A stretch of 64,000 bases of DNA from Lathyrus oleraceus (GCF_024323335.1 NC_066581.1:36350699-36414698), one strand, 5' to 3'. Counted from the first letter of the stretch, positions 36,640-48,350 are shown. The notes: generated by a model from the letters alone, not told the origin. Translations and numbers: made by a program.

Positions 36640-36688
36640 GGAGTGTTGGATCTGCAACGTCAATTAATGAAGCGTGATCCAACACTCC
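36640..36688. other. Perfect LTR stem-loop of element 2
   Basis: Arms GGAGTGTTGGATC (36640-36652) and GATCCAACACTCC (36676-36688), 13 bp perfect, 23-nt loop containing TCAATTAATGA. LTR A has the same loop core but entirely different, still perfectly paired arms. Confidence 0.8.
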
Positions 36689-38848
36689 TGGTTTTTTCTG
36701 ACTTTAATTCATTTTCTTTTATTATTTTAAGTTGCTTTTTCTTTAAAAATTCGTAGTAATTTCATTTTTTATCCAAAATAATTTCTAAAATTCTCTTTTA
36801 TTTTTCTTCATCTTATTTTTATTTTTCCATATTTTATAGCATTGATTTTCTATTTTTTTTTAATGAATTTCCTCTTTTCTCGTTTGTTTTAATTGGTTTA
36901 AAACTACTTTTCTGCATTTTTAATTCTGAAAATCTTATTATATGTTTCTCATTTTATTTTCAACCTTCCATAATTTTATTGGCCATTTATTTGGTGTTTT
37001 GAAGGACTTTGTGGATTTTCCATTTTATTTCCATTTTAAAAATCATTTTAAAATACCTTTTGTGCATTTTTATTTCATTTTAATTGCATTTTTAATTTGT
37101 TTGACCTTGTGGACTTCTGTTGGCCTTGAATCATGATGATTTTAACTTCAAGTTTCATCAAACTCAATGGATCTCGGGTGTTGATGGGGTGAAGCCCTAA
37201 TCCACCAAAACGGATGATTGATTTTGATGATGACTTGATCAAATTTGTGATTCAATTTGGGTGTGACCTCTATTATCCCCTTTCTTCTTCATCCCATTCT
37301 TTTCCTTTTGATCAATTTGATGGATTTGTGTCCATCTTGTTCATGATGTGTGGATTGGTGTTTGATGAACTTTCATCATTTCAAATCTACCTTCTAAGCG
37401 ATCATGAATCATTTAAGGTACTTTGCGTTGATGCATAAGTTTAGGAGGATGATTTTACATATCATTTCTCTAGCATGTATTAACACAAACATTATTATTG
37501 ATCGGCCTAAGATAGTTGTGACTTCTACATAAGTCCAATTATGATTGCTTAACATAGCGCTGAATTTGTCTCAAAGGCAATGGAATTTTTATAAGTGAGA
37601 TTGTAAGTCTCCTATTCCTCATGGTATTGTGTGAAAATTTTGCTCCTTTTTCATTTGTGGGAGCTAATGGAATACTTGTTGATTCTATCTAAGTTGGATC
37701 CCTTCTCATAAATGATGTATAGGATCATATTTTCATGCTTGTGAGTGGATTGTTGAGTGTTCTCCAAAAAGTGATCAAAACATCTTTTCTTCTTTCACTA
37801 ACATATACTAACATCTTATTATATTAACTTTATTTTAGTGTCATTTACTTCATGCTTTTTATTTCTTGTTATTTACTTTATGCTTTTATTCTATCATCTC
37901 ATATCATATTTGCTCTTTGTCTATGTGGACCTTTGTTTATGTTTATGCTCCTTTTCCTTTGTCCATTTGGACTTTCATTTTCTTTTTAAAATACATTAAT
38001 AAAGGAAAAACCCCTAAAAGGAACTTGGTGATCTTGATGCATGGGCTTGTGGTTACTATCCTTGGCATCTTTGTGGAGTTATAGATTTAGAATTAGGATC
38101 ATGAGCTTTGCTTTGAGACTTGTGACTTGAGACTATGGAATACATATGATACCTTTGACTTTGGACTTCTCTATGAAAACTTAGCTTGGTAACTTTGGTT
38201 TCACCTGACACATGGATTACTATTTGCTTATTTTGCTTGCTTGAGGCTTAATCCAAAGGAGGGAATTCTTGTATGACTTATGTCACAAAACTTGATATCT
38301 CTTGGTTAGATCTTTCTTCTTTAGTTTTTACTTTACTGCTTTAGGATAGTCTCTTCTTCTCCTTCCCCTTCTTTAATTTTCAAAATCTTCTCTCTTTTTC
38401 AAAACTTTCTTGTTTTTAACTTGAATCATTTTTCTCATTAAATCTTGACCTTAGTCAAGTGATTTTCAAAACTTTTTTTAATAAATGTCTATCCATCTTA
38501 AGCATACTTAGACCAATTTCAAAAAGACTAAAAAATGCCTAACTCATTCAAACCATTTTTGTGCCCTTTGTGCACCTTTTCCTTTTTAAACTTTTTCTCA
38601 AGGCATTAGACATGAGTCATTTCCATAGTTGAGTTATGATTCTCCTATCTCCATAGTATTGATGATAATTCTTTTCCATCTGTGGGAGCTAGTGGCATAC
38701 TTATTGATCCTATCCAAGTTGGAGCCTTTCTCATGATTATGCAAAGATCTCATACTTGCGGGTGACTAGTTGAGTATTCTCCTTAAAATGACAAAATGTA
38801 TTTTCCATAAAAATGAATCAAAACAAACTCCTTTTATTATTTTTACCA

Positions 38849-38857
38849 CGAACTACG
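38849..38857 (+). promoter_or_regulatory. LTR-tail motif CGAACTACG, element 2
   Basis: It lies about 390 bp before the LTR end and is shared with the other LTR groups in this window. Confidence 0.5.
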
Positions 38858-39043
38858 AGGTTTTGATCCTCCATTGAACTATGTTGGTACATATGCACGA
38901 GACTTTAAAAGTCTTGGCAAACACCAAATCATAATAAAAATGCTTCTTTTCTCATCTCTCCAATCTTTTAACAAACAACACATTTTTAAAGCTAAAATGT
39001 GCATATTTTCAAAGAGGTTCCCATGGAGTACCATGGATGTTTA

Positions 39044-39060
39044 GGGTGCTAATACCTTCC
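39044..39060 (+). promoter_or_regulatory. LTR-tail motif GGGTGCTAATACCTTCC, element 2
   Basis: It lies about 195 bp before the LTR end and is followed by GCATAACTAACCCCC. Confidence 0.55.
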
Positions 39061-39161
39061 ATTTGCATAACTAACCCCCATACCCTTGTTCTCTTTTTAT
39101 TAGTTTTATTTTAAAACTTCTTTGCGTTTTGTTCATACTTTTTCCCTTACCCTCTGAAAAC

Positions 39162-39184
39162 AATAAAAGCGCGATGGCGACTCT
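39162..39184 (+). other. AATAAA plus primer-site-like sequence in the element 2 LTR tail
   Basis: AATAAA at 39162-39167, then TGGCGACTCT at 39175-39184, which equals the first ten bases of the tRNA-Arg-type primer site of element 1. It is inside the LTR, not at its edge: the LTR end is 54 bp further on. Confidence 0.6.
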
Positions 39185-39238
39185 TGCTTTGAGAGTTAAG
39201 TTAGTCAATAGCTTAATCTCAAATTTTTTACCGCTACA

Positions 39239-40430
39239 CATCTTGTATCAGATGGATGTTAAGAGTGCATTTTTGAATGGTTATATAACTAAAGAAGTAT
39301 ATGTACACCAACCTCCTGGTTTTGAAAATCATAAAAATCCAAATTTTGTTTTCAAACTTAAGAAATCTTTGTATGGTCTTAACTAGGCTCCTAGAGCATG
39401 GTATGAAAGACTAAGCAATTTTCTTTTAGAAAATGATTTTACTAGAGGGAAGGTTGATACAACTTTGTTCTATAAAACATTCAAAAATGATATTCTTGTT
39501 GTTCAAATTTATGTGGACGATATCATATTTGGTTATGCTAATGCTACTTTGTGCAAGGAATTTGGTAAGTCAATGCAGACAGAGTTTGAGATGAGTCTGA
39601 TGGGAGAACTCAAGTTCTTTCTAGGTATTCAGATCATTTAATGTCCAGAAGAAACATATATCCATAAGAGCAAATTTACCAAATAACTTATGAAGAAGTT
39701 TGAAATGTCAGAATGTAAGATATCAAAAACTCCAATGCATCCTACATGTATTCTTGAGAAGGATGAAGTAAGCACAAAGGTAGAGCAAAAGGTATACAGA
39801 GGTATGACACGTTCTCTCCTACACTTAACTACTTCTAGACACGACATCCTATTTAATGTCCATTTATATGCTCTTTTCCAATCAGATCCTAGAGAATCCC
39901 ACTCAACATTTGTTAATAGGATCTTCAGGTATCTGAAAGGTACTACTAACCTTGGCTTGTGTTATAGAAAATTAAAAGAGTACAAGCTAGTAGGTTATTG
40001 ACTTGAAAGAAAAAGCACTTCTGGAAGTTGTTAGTTTTTGGGAGACAACTTTATCTTATGGTCCAACAAGAGGAAATCAACTATGGCACTATCTACAACA
40101 GAGGCTGAATATATTGTTGCTTTTGGATGTAACACTCCGAGGCTCAAAATGAAAAGTCAGCTAGAATATTTTCAGAAATGAGAGTAACATTCCTATCCTC
40201 GGTGATAATACTTTTGCTATTTATTTATCTAAGAATCCAATTTTACATTCTAGAGCTAAACATTTTGAGATTAAACATCACTTTATATGTGATTAAGTTC
40301 AGAAGGGAATTTTAAATTTTAAATTCATTGATACAGACCATCAATGAGCTGATATCTTTATAAAACCCCTTTCCGAAGATATATTTGTTTTCATTTTGAA
40401 GAAATTGAAAATGGATTTATGTCATGAATG
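39239..40430 (+). pseudogene. copia RT (3' part) and RNaseH
   Basis: The RT starts at QMDVKSAFLNG; the catalytic YVDD box is kept at 39510-39521 (YVDDIIF); LKFFLGIQI follows. RNaseH traces include RYLKGTTNLGLCYRK, KSTSGSC and LSTTEAEY near 40100. Several stops (after SLYGLN, IQII and KFTK) and frameshifts occur, heavier after 40150. The RNaseH tail decays into AT-rich sequence near 40430. The RT N-terminal half was separated by the element 2 insertion. Confidence 0.82.
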
Positions 40431-40906
40431 AAAAAGATGAATATATCAGAATGTTTAATTTCTCAGAATGATTAAATGAGACTCTGAGATTTGTTGACTC
40501 TGAACATTGAGTCTTCTAAAGTGATAATGTTTCGTGGGTTCAAAAGTATCCAGTCAGAACCTTATTGTTAAACGTTTTATCTTTTGGATATTGAATAGTG
40601 GCTACATTAATTAGTTGTCAATCAACCTTGGTTTGTGGATCAATATAGAGACAACTGTCTTAAAAAACTGAAATGCTTATAACAATTGAGTGACACATTA
40701 GGTGAAGTGATTTCTTGGGAATAAGTAAAATCTCTCTACGTCTCCCCCTTGTCAAATTTGTTGCATTGTTCAAGATTTTTTCATGATTGAAAAACCCTTA
40801 TAAAACCCACTTCACACATTTCACACACTTGCGTTACTCATATCCTACACTTTCTCTCTTTCAAACCTTTATTCTCCCTGCAACCCTAAAACCCTCGTTC
40901 ATCACA
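40431..40906 (+). other. Spacer between copia pol and env-like region
   Basis: No coding frame is supported. A TATA-like TTATAAAACCC lies at 40799-40809, about 100 bp before the env-like ATG; whether it acts as a second promoter is speculation. Confidence 0.4.
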
Positions 40907-43050
40907 ATGGCTGATTCTCAACAAGTTCAACAAAAATCTACTAAAGTTACTCAAGAACAACAATCTACTCAACAATAAGAACAAGTAAAATAAGGAACCC
41001 AAGAACTTACTATCTCTACTCTGTTACGTAATTAGAAGTTCTCTATGAACTAGATATGGATTTTGAAAACGCTAAAGCTAATAGGTTTGACCTTACTGAA
41101 GGCGTTAAGCCTTAAGGTTGGGAAGGATTCTTTGATCGTCTCAAATAACCTTTTTATCCTGAATTGGTAAAACAGTTTTGGATTTTTGTAAAAGCTTCAA
41201 ACCTTCAAATTACATCTTACGTGCTAAGGCATAAGATCAATATTTTTGAGAAGTATATACCCAAACTTTTCAATCTTGATGGTTCTGGGAAGAAATGTTT
41301 TGATATGCTTTCTAAGAAGGATAAGATGGATGCTATTGCTGGAGTATTTTTTCAAGATGAAAAGAACTCCTCCAATGCCAAGAATCTGCACAACCATCTC
41401 AGAGTATGGTTCTATTTTTTTTTGGGTTGTGTACACTACAAACCCTCAACAAACTCCTATGACTACATCAACACATATTAGAAGTATATGTTATACTATC
41501 TATCATATGGGACCAAGATGAATCTAACTTCTATACTTTTCAAGTATCTGAGGGAGCTGGTCAAGGAAACCAGAGATGGAGCTCCAAAGCCCAGAAAGTG
41601 GATACCTTTGGGAAGACTTATTTCTGACATTCTTTTTGAGAGAAAGTTAGTTCAAACCCTAATAGAGGTGGGTTTAACAAAGGAAGTTGAATTTGACATT
41701 GGGAAAACCTTCAATGGAAGGAATCTGAAGAATATATCATTGATCATTGTTGTCTCTGACCTTTCATAGATTCTGGATAGGAATACTGTTGCCTCCAAAA
41801 GAATTCCGATTGATGACTATCCAATCTTCACCAAGGAATATCCCATATAACTTCTAGAATCTTACATCATTTATTGTCTTGCCACTGGTCTCACTCTAGT
41901 AGCTTACTCCTTTGATGAACTCTAGATAATGCTTATGACGTTTACTCTCTCAAGAGAAAGAGGAAGTCTTAGTAAACTGGTGACAGACCTTATGGAAAAT
42001 ACAATCCCCCAACCAAGATTTCCAGAACTTTTGACATCTTGAGGAACACAATGGCACCAGAAGTAGAATTTGTTGGTTATGAAAGTCCTAGGTTAGCTGA
42101 AGTGTCTGCTGATAGCCCTCATGGTAAGTCTCCTTTAGTTGAGAATCCTTTTAAATATGCTCATTATGTATTTTCTACTTCATATACTCCTCTCCGACCC
42201 ACTCTAACACCAACACCACTTGTTTTAATTCCTTTTGGAACCATCTCAAATCCCAAACAAAAATAACCTATTATATATGAAACAATTAATACTTATGTAC
42301 CAATAACATCTTAAACAACTATGACTGAATCATCAAAAATACCACCAACACTTCTCTCTCAAATTTTAAATCCAACTGAAAGCACCACATTTGAACAATC
42401 CCCCACTATAACCACTGAACAACCATATGAACCAACACAACCACCAACTACTGAAATAATCCCCATAGAATCCCAACCGAATCAACCAGAAAACACCCTT
42501 CTGAAACCATCCATTACATTCACACTTCTTTCACAATCACTGTTCCTGAAGCCAATGCCTTTCCAGAAGACACCCCAACACTTCCGACTCCACCTTCTCA
42601 ACCTAACACCATAGGTGAACCAATCATAGACACTTTTATGGAAAACATCATAAATAATGAACCTTCAACCTATGATTCCTCTAACCAAACCATTGACATC
42701 TCATTTGATACTAAGATAGAATCTAAACCTAAACCTCAACATATCATTGAACCTGAGGAGATTGATAATTTAGTTCGGCAGTTTGAGTCACTCCTCCTCC
42801 AGTAACTGACAATGCAAATGTATTTGGAACTAAGCCAGTGGTGAAAGCTGAACCTATTCCTCTGGTGTTGAAGACTTTGCAAGAGCTGAAACAAGAGATT
42901 GATGATGTTAGGACTCACATGAACAAACAAGACAACATATTCAAGGAACAGGCTCAGACTAACACAAATATTGAAGGAATGATTCAAGTTATTATGTCCA
43001 GATTGCCACAACCAAACTTTCAAAATGTTGTTTTCTTGTTTTTGTTTTAA
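40907..43050 (+). pseudogene. Broken env-like region of the copia element
   Basis: It probably begins at the ATG at 40907 (MADSQQVQQKSTKVTQEQ, Gln-rich). The best preserved segment, 41164-41769, is one frame with a single TAG at 41479; it contains VKQFWIFVKASN and IPKLFNLDGSGKKCF, which I recognise as the domain annotated as envelope-like or putative plant transposon protein in SIRE-type elements. A Pro/Thr-rich middle (about 42321-42620) and a C-terminal coiled-coil-like stretch (TLQELKQEIDDVRTHMNKQD, about 42870-42930) follow; the final stop is at 43048. Several stops and frameshifts make it non-functional. No convincing membrane anchor remains. Confidence 0.65.
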
Positions 43051-43737
43051 ATGTTTATGCTTTAATTATATACCTTTAACTTTTTGATTGATAACAAAGG
43101 GGGAGAAGAGTGGACACGATTTTTGATATACTTATTTTCCTTCTAAATCCCAAACATTTGACTCTGATGTTTCTTAATTGTCCAACTCTGATCACTAACT
43201 TGGGAACTCTGATTAAGTTCACCATTATTGCAAAGAATATTTTTTTAGAAGTTAAGTTAATTAGGTTTTTTCAGAAGTTAACTAGGACTTATTAGTTAAA
43301 AAGGCATTAACCAGGCATATATGGTTTCTTAAACCAAGTTTTGAGTTAAGCTAGTTTCCAACCAGACTTTGATACAACAAATTAAGAATTTCTAATCAAG
43401 TTATGATAAAAGTCCAACTAAGACTTTGACATAAGACAATTTCCTGATAACCAGACTTTCTGATACACGAAGTCAAGAAAGATGAGAAGATAGTTCAACC
43501 AGGCTTCCTCATTCAGGGAAGTTATTTCTTTCATGCTGATTGAATCGTCCTATGTGTTAAAATTATTTTAAGCCTTAAACATAGGGGAAACTTGTAAACC
43601 TAACTCTGAAGTTTTAAGTTGAGAAATAATTTTAATAGTATAAAAATTTGGGGGATCTTACAAACCTCACTCTGGTGCTTCTTATATTATTAAACCAAGT
43701 AAAAATTGTTAATCAAAATTCAAGGTTTTGTCATCAT
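43051..43737 (+). other. Copia 3' non-coding region with an internal polypurine-like run
   Basis: AAAGGGGGAGAAG at 43095 resembles a polypurine tract but lies about 650 bp before the LTR. The rest is AT-rich with no gene. Confidence 0.45.
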
Positions 43738-43751
43738 AAAAAATGGGGAGA
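43738..43751 (+). other. Polypurine tract of the copia element
   Basis: AAAAAATGGGGAGA immediately before the LTR start TGTAAGAACAAG. Confidence 0.75.
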
Positions 43752-43752
43752 T

Positions 43753-45925
43753 TGTAAGAACAAGATTTGGTTCTGAATTTATCCTTATGTTTTGATGATA
43801 ACAATACATTGACTCTTAGAGAAAAAATTTGTACCCTAATGATTTTGTTCAGTATGCAGATACTAGATACAAGTTCTGAGTCTAATAGAATGACATGTGA
43901 TGTCATCAGACTCTGAACCCAGTGCACTTTGACTCTGAGATGTGTGTTTTTACAATATAATCAAGCTATGGATTATGTACTCCCATTTCAGAAATCCACT
44001 AATCCAAAGCTTTATGACTCTGAAGCTTTTGACGCTATTATGCTCTGAAGCCCTGCATTCAAACAACTTTGAAATGTGTCACCAGACTCTAAAGACCAGG
44101 TTATGATGAACTAGATCAAGACTCTAAAGACCATGTTTCTGAAGTTTCTCTCAACAAGACTATTGCTCTTATTTTATTCATACTTCATCACCTTTCTACC
44201 AGAAGCCTCTGAATATTGAAGATAAGATCAAAAAGGTTTTACGTGAGAAAAATAGTACATAGTACAAGATCAAATATTCCTTGCACTACACTTATTTTAT
44301 GGGCTAAGTGTAAGAACAAAATTAGTTCTACAATAGAATTTCAGGATTTTGATGATAACAAAGGATGAAACCAAAAATGGCACCCTAACGAAATTCTTCT
44401 AAGTGTGTAGGACTCTGAACAACAACAAAGGAATCTGATCGTTTTATCAGATACAAACTTTGATCAGATACAAAGTACTAGAAGATCAGACTCATCTGAG
44501 GAAGAAGTGCGCCCAAGAAGTTCTGAATCTGAGCAAAGCAAGACAGTCGGAAGAACCAGAAGCTCTAAACATCCACTGGACTTAGTTCTGATGATCTGAA
44601 AGACCATTACTCTGAGAAGCTCTGATGTAATCTCAACGTAATCTCCTTCTGACACAGGACTCCGAGATAACAAAGAATCTGATGAAGATTCAACAAATCC
44701 AGAAAGAGTAACGGAAAAAATTTCTTCAAATGGAAAGGAAGTATTTTTAGAAAGAAATCATTCAGGGAGACAAATTGGTTACGGCAAGAAACACAGAAGT
44801 AATGACGTTGAATGCTCATCAAAGGCCAATATTCTGTCATCACTCCAACGGTCCTTCTCACCACTATATAAAGGACAACCTACTTCATTGAGAGACACAC
44901 AACAACGCACAAAAAAACTCTTTACATTCTCTCTCAGTTTTTCACGAGCTGTTGCTCATATGTGAAAACGCTTGTTTAAATATTCTGCTGTAATATTTGC
45001 TTACTCTTAGAAGCACTCTCTATTACAAATTTATTTTGCTGAATTATTTGTGTTCCTCAAGTGACTCTGCGCAGTCTGTATACTTGGGAGGACTAAGAGA
45101 TCATTCTCTTAGACGTTTGGTTGTATTAATCTTTCAAGATTAGTGGATTAAGTCCTTTTTGAAGGCGAAATCACCTTGACCGGGTGGACTGGAGTAGCTT
45201 TGTGTTATAAGCAAACCAGTATAAAATTCTGTGTGTTCTTACTTTTGAAAAAGCTTTTAATTTCTAAAACAATTCAAACCCCCCTTTCTTGTTTTTCTCA
45301 CATTCACTAAGGATTATACTATTGTACCATTTTGTCTCCCATTTTCACATATCGTTATGCAAGGATACAACTGCATTTAAGTATTCCAATTATACCCTTC
45401 GGAGAATCTCTTCATTGCCTATATAAAGAAGTTTTAGAAGAATGGAAAACAGTGACACTCTAAGAGATTATCATATACGTGAGCAGTGCATTTTGTGAAA
45501 TATTGAGAGAAAAGAAACATACACACAAGGAACTTTTGTTCATACACTTCATAGTATATATTTTGTGTGATATACTTGTAATTTATTTGTATACTCTACT
45601 TTCTTAGATGTATTTTGTAAACACACTTTGTATCTCAATCTTTGGGATTGTATTTCTTTGAGTGACTAGGGTTTAGTCAGAATACTCAAGAAGATATTGA
45701 CAATTAATATTTGTGTTTTAATCAAGTTTGATTATAGTGGATTAAGTTCTTGTCATAAGGATAAATGACCTTGGTGGGTGAACTGGAGGTAGCTTTGTTA
45801 ATAGTGAACCAGGATAAAAATAATTGTGTTCATTATTTTTTCTCTTAGTTTTCTGTTTGTATATTTGGGTTGCAAAAGTTTTATTTCTTGAAACCCAATT
45901 CAAACCCTCATTTCTTGTGTTTCCA
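43753..45925 (+). mobile_element. Copia 3' LTR, interrupted by a solo LTR
   Basis: It starts TGTAAGAACAAGATTTGG and ends GTGTTTCCA at 45925. Without the insertion (44309-45306 plus one target copy) it is about 1.17 kb. The downstream half carries TATA box CTATATAAAG at 45419-45428. Confidence 0.75.
44309..45306 (+). mobile_element. Solo SIRE-type LTR, 998 bp, with target duplication CTAAG
   Basis: It starts TGTAAGAACAAAATTAG and ends CTCACATTCA. CTAAG is present at 44304-44308 and again at 45307-45311. TATA box CTATATAAAG is at 44863-44872. It shares its first 11 bases with the LTR it interrupts, so it is a relative inserted into a relative and later reduced to one LTR. Confidence 0.85.
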
Positions 45926-46565
45926 TTACCTTTAGTTGTTCCATGAAGAAGAACTCCCCTGCATATTATCTCTCTCACCATCTTTGTTTCCAACTTTTTT
46001 TCTTTCTTTTCTATTGGATTTTGATGCTAAGAGTTTGGAAACACGGATGGGGGCGGCTACCACCTCATCTCATTGGCCATCATAGTTAGTATTTATATGA
46101 TACATTATGGTTTTTGATTTCACTTTTTCCAATCATGCCCTTAGACATTTTTAGACGATAAAATGAGTCTTAAAAAATTAAATTAAATTAAATCACAAAA
46201 ACATTTTTAATATAATAAATAAAATCAACTGGATATTTATTATATCTATTTATTTTTACTTGATATTTTGATTAAAAAACAAGAATAAAAGGAATTAAAA
46301 TGAATAAAAACCAGGCGCGAAAATGCGTTAAAAAATAAAATGAACACATTAAAATAATCTACGCGAAATGAAGTTCAGTAAAACAGACAGTCGCGAATCA
46401 AATTTTGTAGTAAAAAACTCCTGAATGAAAAGGCTCAGACTAATCAAAATGTGACTGTAAAAAGGTGCGAAAAAATTAGCGAGCAAGCCAGAATGAACTA
46501 CACAAACTGTAAATCGATAAACCAAACAACTGCAGGCCCGAACTTTAAATTTTTAGCCCGCTCAT
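45926..46565. other. Unassigned AT-rich sequence between two elements
   Basis: About 640 bp with no coding frame, repeat unit or element boundary that I recognise. GCG-containing words (AGGCGCGAAAATGCG, TCTACGCGAAATG) occur in an AT-rich background in the right half. It may be older element remains or the original target DNA. Confidence 0.4.
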
Positions 46566-47414
46566 CGTAACATCCTAAATCCCGCATATAATTTTAACAC
46601 ATAATTTAATAAAAAATCACAACCACATAGGGTGTCACTGACATCAAACATATCCTGCTCCGTAACACGAGTTACAAAATATCACATAAGACTTGTCATC
46701 GTGTGCTCACTTTCAATTAGGGTATCAACGCAACAGAATCATTATCAATCAATTTAAACATAATAAATGCAACTCTGGACGTTAGGTCTCATAACTCCAA
46801 CTCGTAACACAATAACAAGAGTCGTATTGTTCAACTCCTCACAATATTGAAATCTCATCAAACATAAATAATAATTCAACAAAACAAAAGAAATTAAAGC
46901 AAACATTCTCATCCTGATGTTACATTGACGAGAGCAAAACCCTACTTAAGGAAACGAAAAACTATAGAAAGCCACTCCAAGAGCTACCTTCCACTTACTA
47001 CAACAAATCTACTCATGAGTATCTGCACGATGCCTATGTAAAGGCAACATTCAAATAGAATGAGTGGGAATTCATTTCAATAATAAATGATATAAAATGA
47101 AGAATAAATTACCACATCTACACAATCATGCACAATAACATATCACATTCTCACACCTAATAATACTCAACATCATACACGACCACATGTCAATTATCAT
47201 CAACGTCATACGCAATAATATCTCAATTCTCATCAACATCATATGCATAACAATCAATGCAAATGCAACACTTATGCAATGTACTCGACACCGACTCGAC
47301 ATGCATGTGGTACCAAATATTAACACTTAGGTTCATTTCGCTCCTCTATCCCCACCATAGGATCAAATTCCCTCTTAGAACCGGAGCACGCCAGATTGCT
47401 ACCATAACCCTAGG

Positions 47415-47590
47415 TAATGCTTTACTAATCTCTCATAATAGGAATTAGCTATTCGCACCCGATCCATCACCATAGGATCGAGGCTCGACAAAACTCGTTA
47501 CCATCACCATAGGTAACACTTCAGTAATCTCCCATAATAGGAATTGGCCACTTGCACCTGATCCATCATCATAGGATCGAGGCTCAAAAA
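47415..47590. repeat. About 106 bp tandem duplication in the Tekay-like LTR
   Basis: The block starting AATCTC(T/C)CATAATAGGAATT and ending ACCATAGGATCGAGGCTC occurs near 47428-47488 and again near 47526-47585, with linked ACCATAGGTAA words. Confidence 0.6.
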
Positions 47591-48224
47591 AACTGGACCG
47601 AAGCTCGTACACCATGATGCATGACTCTCAAATAACATGCATTAACACAACAAGGTTCACCTAAAGGATCCCCACACACATCTCATCATTTATGCATCAC
47701 ATCATTCATCATGCAACAATAAATTCATGTTACCACATTAATAATATCAACAAACAGCAACAACTCATCAACACCTTAACATCATTATCATAACATCACC
47801 AACATAACAACATCATTATCATACCACAATATTACAACAATCCAACGATTCATTAACCAAACATATAAACCAATACATTTATTAACATAGTATAATAATA
47901 TTCAAACATCTCACCAATCACTACCATGTTATATATCTAAATGTTTTCTCTCTAACGCTTAAAATGGCATCAAAATTGGACTTACGGAATGAAAGTTATG
48001 ACCAAAATCGTCGGGATGTGTCAACCATTCATTAACTGAACATATGAACAAAACTTCACCAACACACTAGGCATAAGAATAATACTCAAACACTTCACCT
48101 ATCACTATCATATTATATCTCTAAGTGTTATCTTTCTAACGTTTCAAACGACGCATTATTTGGGTATACGGATCAAAAGTTATGGCCCAAGTCTTCGAAC
48201 AGTACTAAACAACATTTTGGCTGT

Positions 48225-48350
48225 TATGTGTCGACACATGATTCGTACAGGTCGGCACATGACATTTTCAGGTCGGCACATGACCTTTTTAGGTCAGCGC
48301 ATGACCTCTTCTGGTTGGCACATGACCTTTTCAGGTCGGCACATACTGCG
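48225..48350. repeat. 21 bp minisatellite, about six units
   Basis: Units of the form CAGGTCGGCACATGACCTTTT, with variants, run head to tail. 21 is a multiple of three, so frames on both strands stay open across it; these are not genes. Confidence 0.8.

Larger units (their letters stand above)
30483..39238 (+). mobile_element. 3' half of a second Ogre/Tat-like element (element 2)
   Basis: It starts inside RNaseH where element 1 inserted, then runs through extra RNaseH, integrase, a post-pol motif block, a repeat-rich 3' region, a polypurine tract near 34668 and a complete 3' LTR ending CA at 39238. The extra RNaseH between RNaseH and integrase marks the Tat/Ogre lineage. Its own 5' half should lie left of the tandem, outside this window. 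It inserted into the RT of a copia element. Confidence 0.85.
34680..39238 (+). mobile_element. 3' LTR of element 2 (about 4.56 kb)
   Basis: It begins near 34680 with a decayed TCATACCCTAATTTTT start and ends ACCGCTACA at 39238. The end is shared, inverted, by LTR B at 60898, which fixes the right boundary. It contains a TATA box, a stem-loop and the three tail motifs. Frames inside are short and unsupported. Confidence 0.85.
39239..45925 (+). mobile_element. 3' half of a SIRE/Maximus-type Ty1/copia element
   Basis: It begins in RT at the element 2 insertion point and continues through RNaseH, a spacer, a broken env-like region, a polypurine tract and a 3' LTR (43753-45925) that is itself split by a solo LTR. 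A long env-like region after pol is characteristic of the SIRE/Maximus lineage. The 5' half is not in the window. Confidence 0.82.

Noticed and set aside
36942..38084. Small Phe/Ile/Leu-rich frames resembling membrane proteins
   Set aside because: They fall in T-rich LTR sequence and have no matching frame in LTR A or LTR B.
39175..39184. Primer binding site marking an LTR end at 39170
   Set aside because: Comparison with LTR B shows the LTR continues to ACCGCTACA at 39238, and copia sequence follows directly; reported instead as an internal primer-site-like word.
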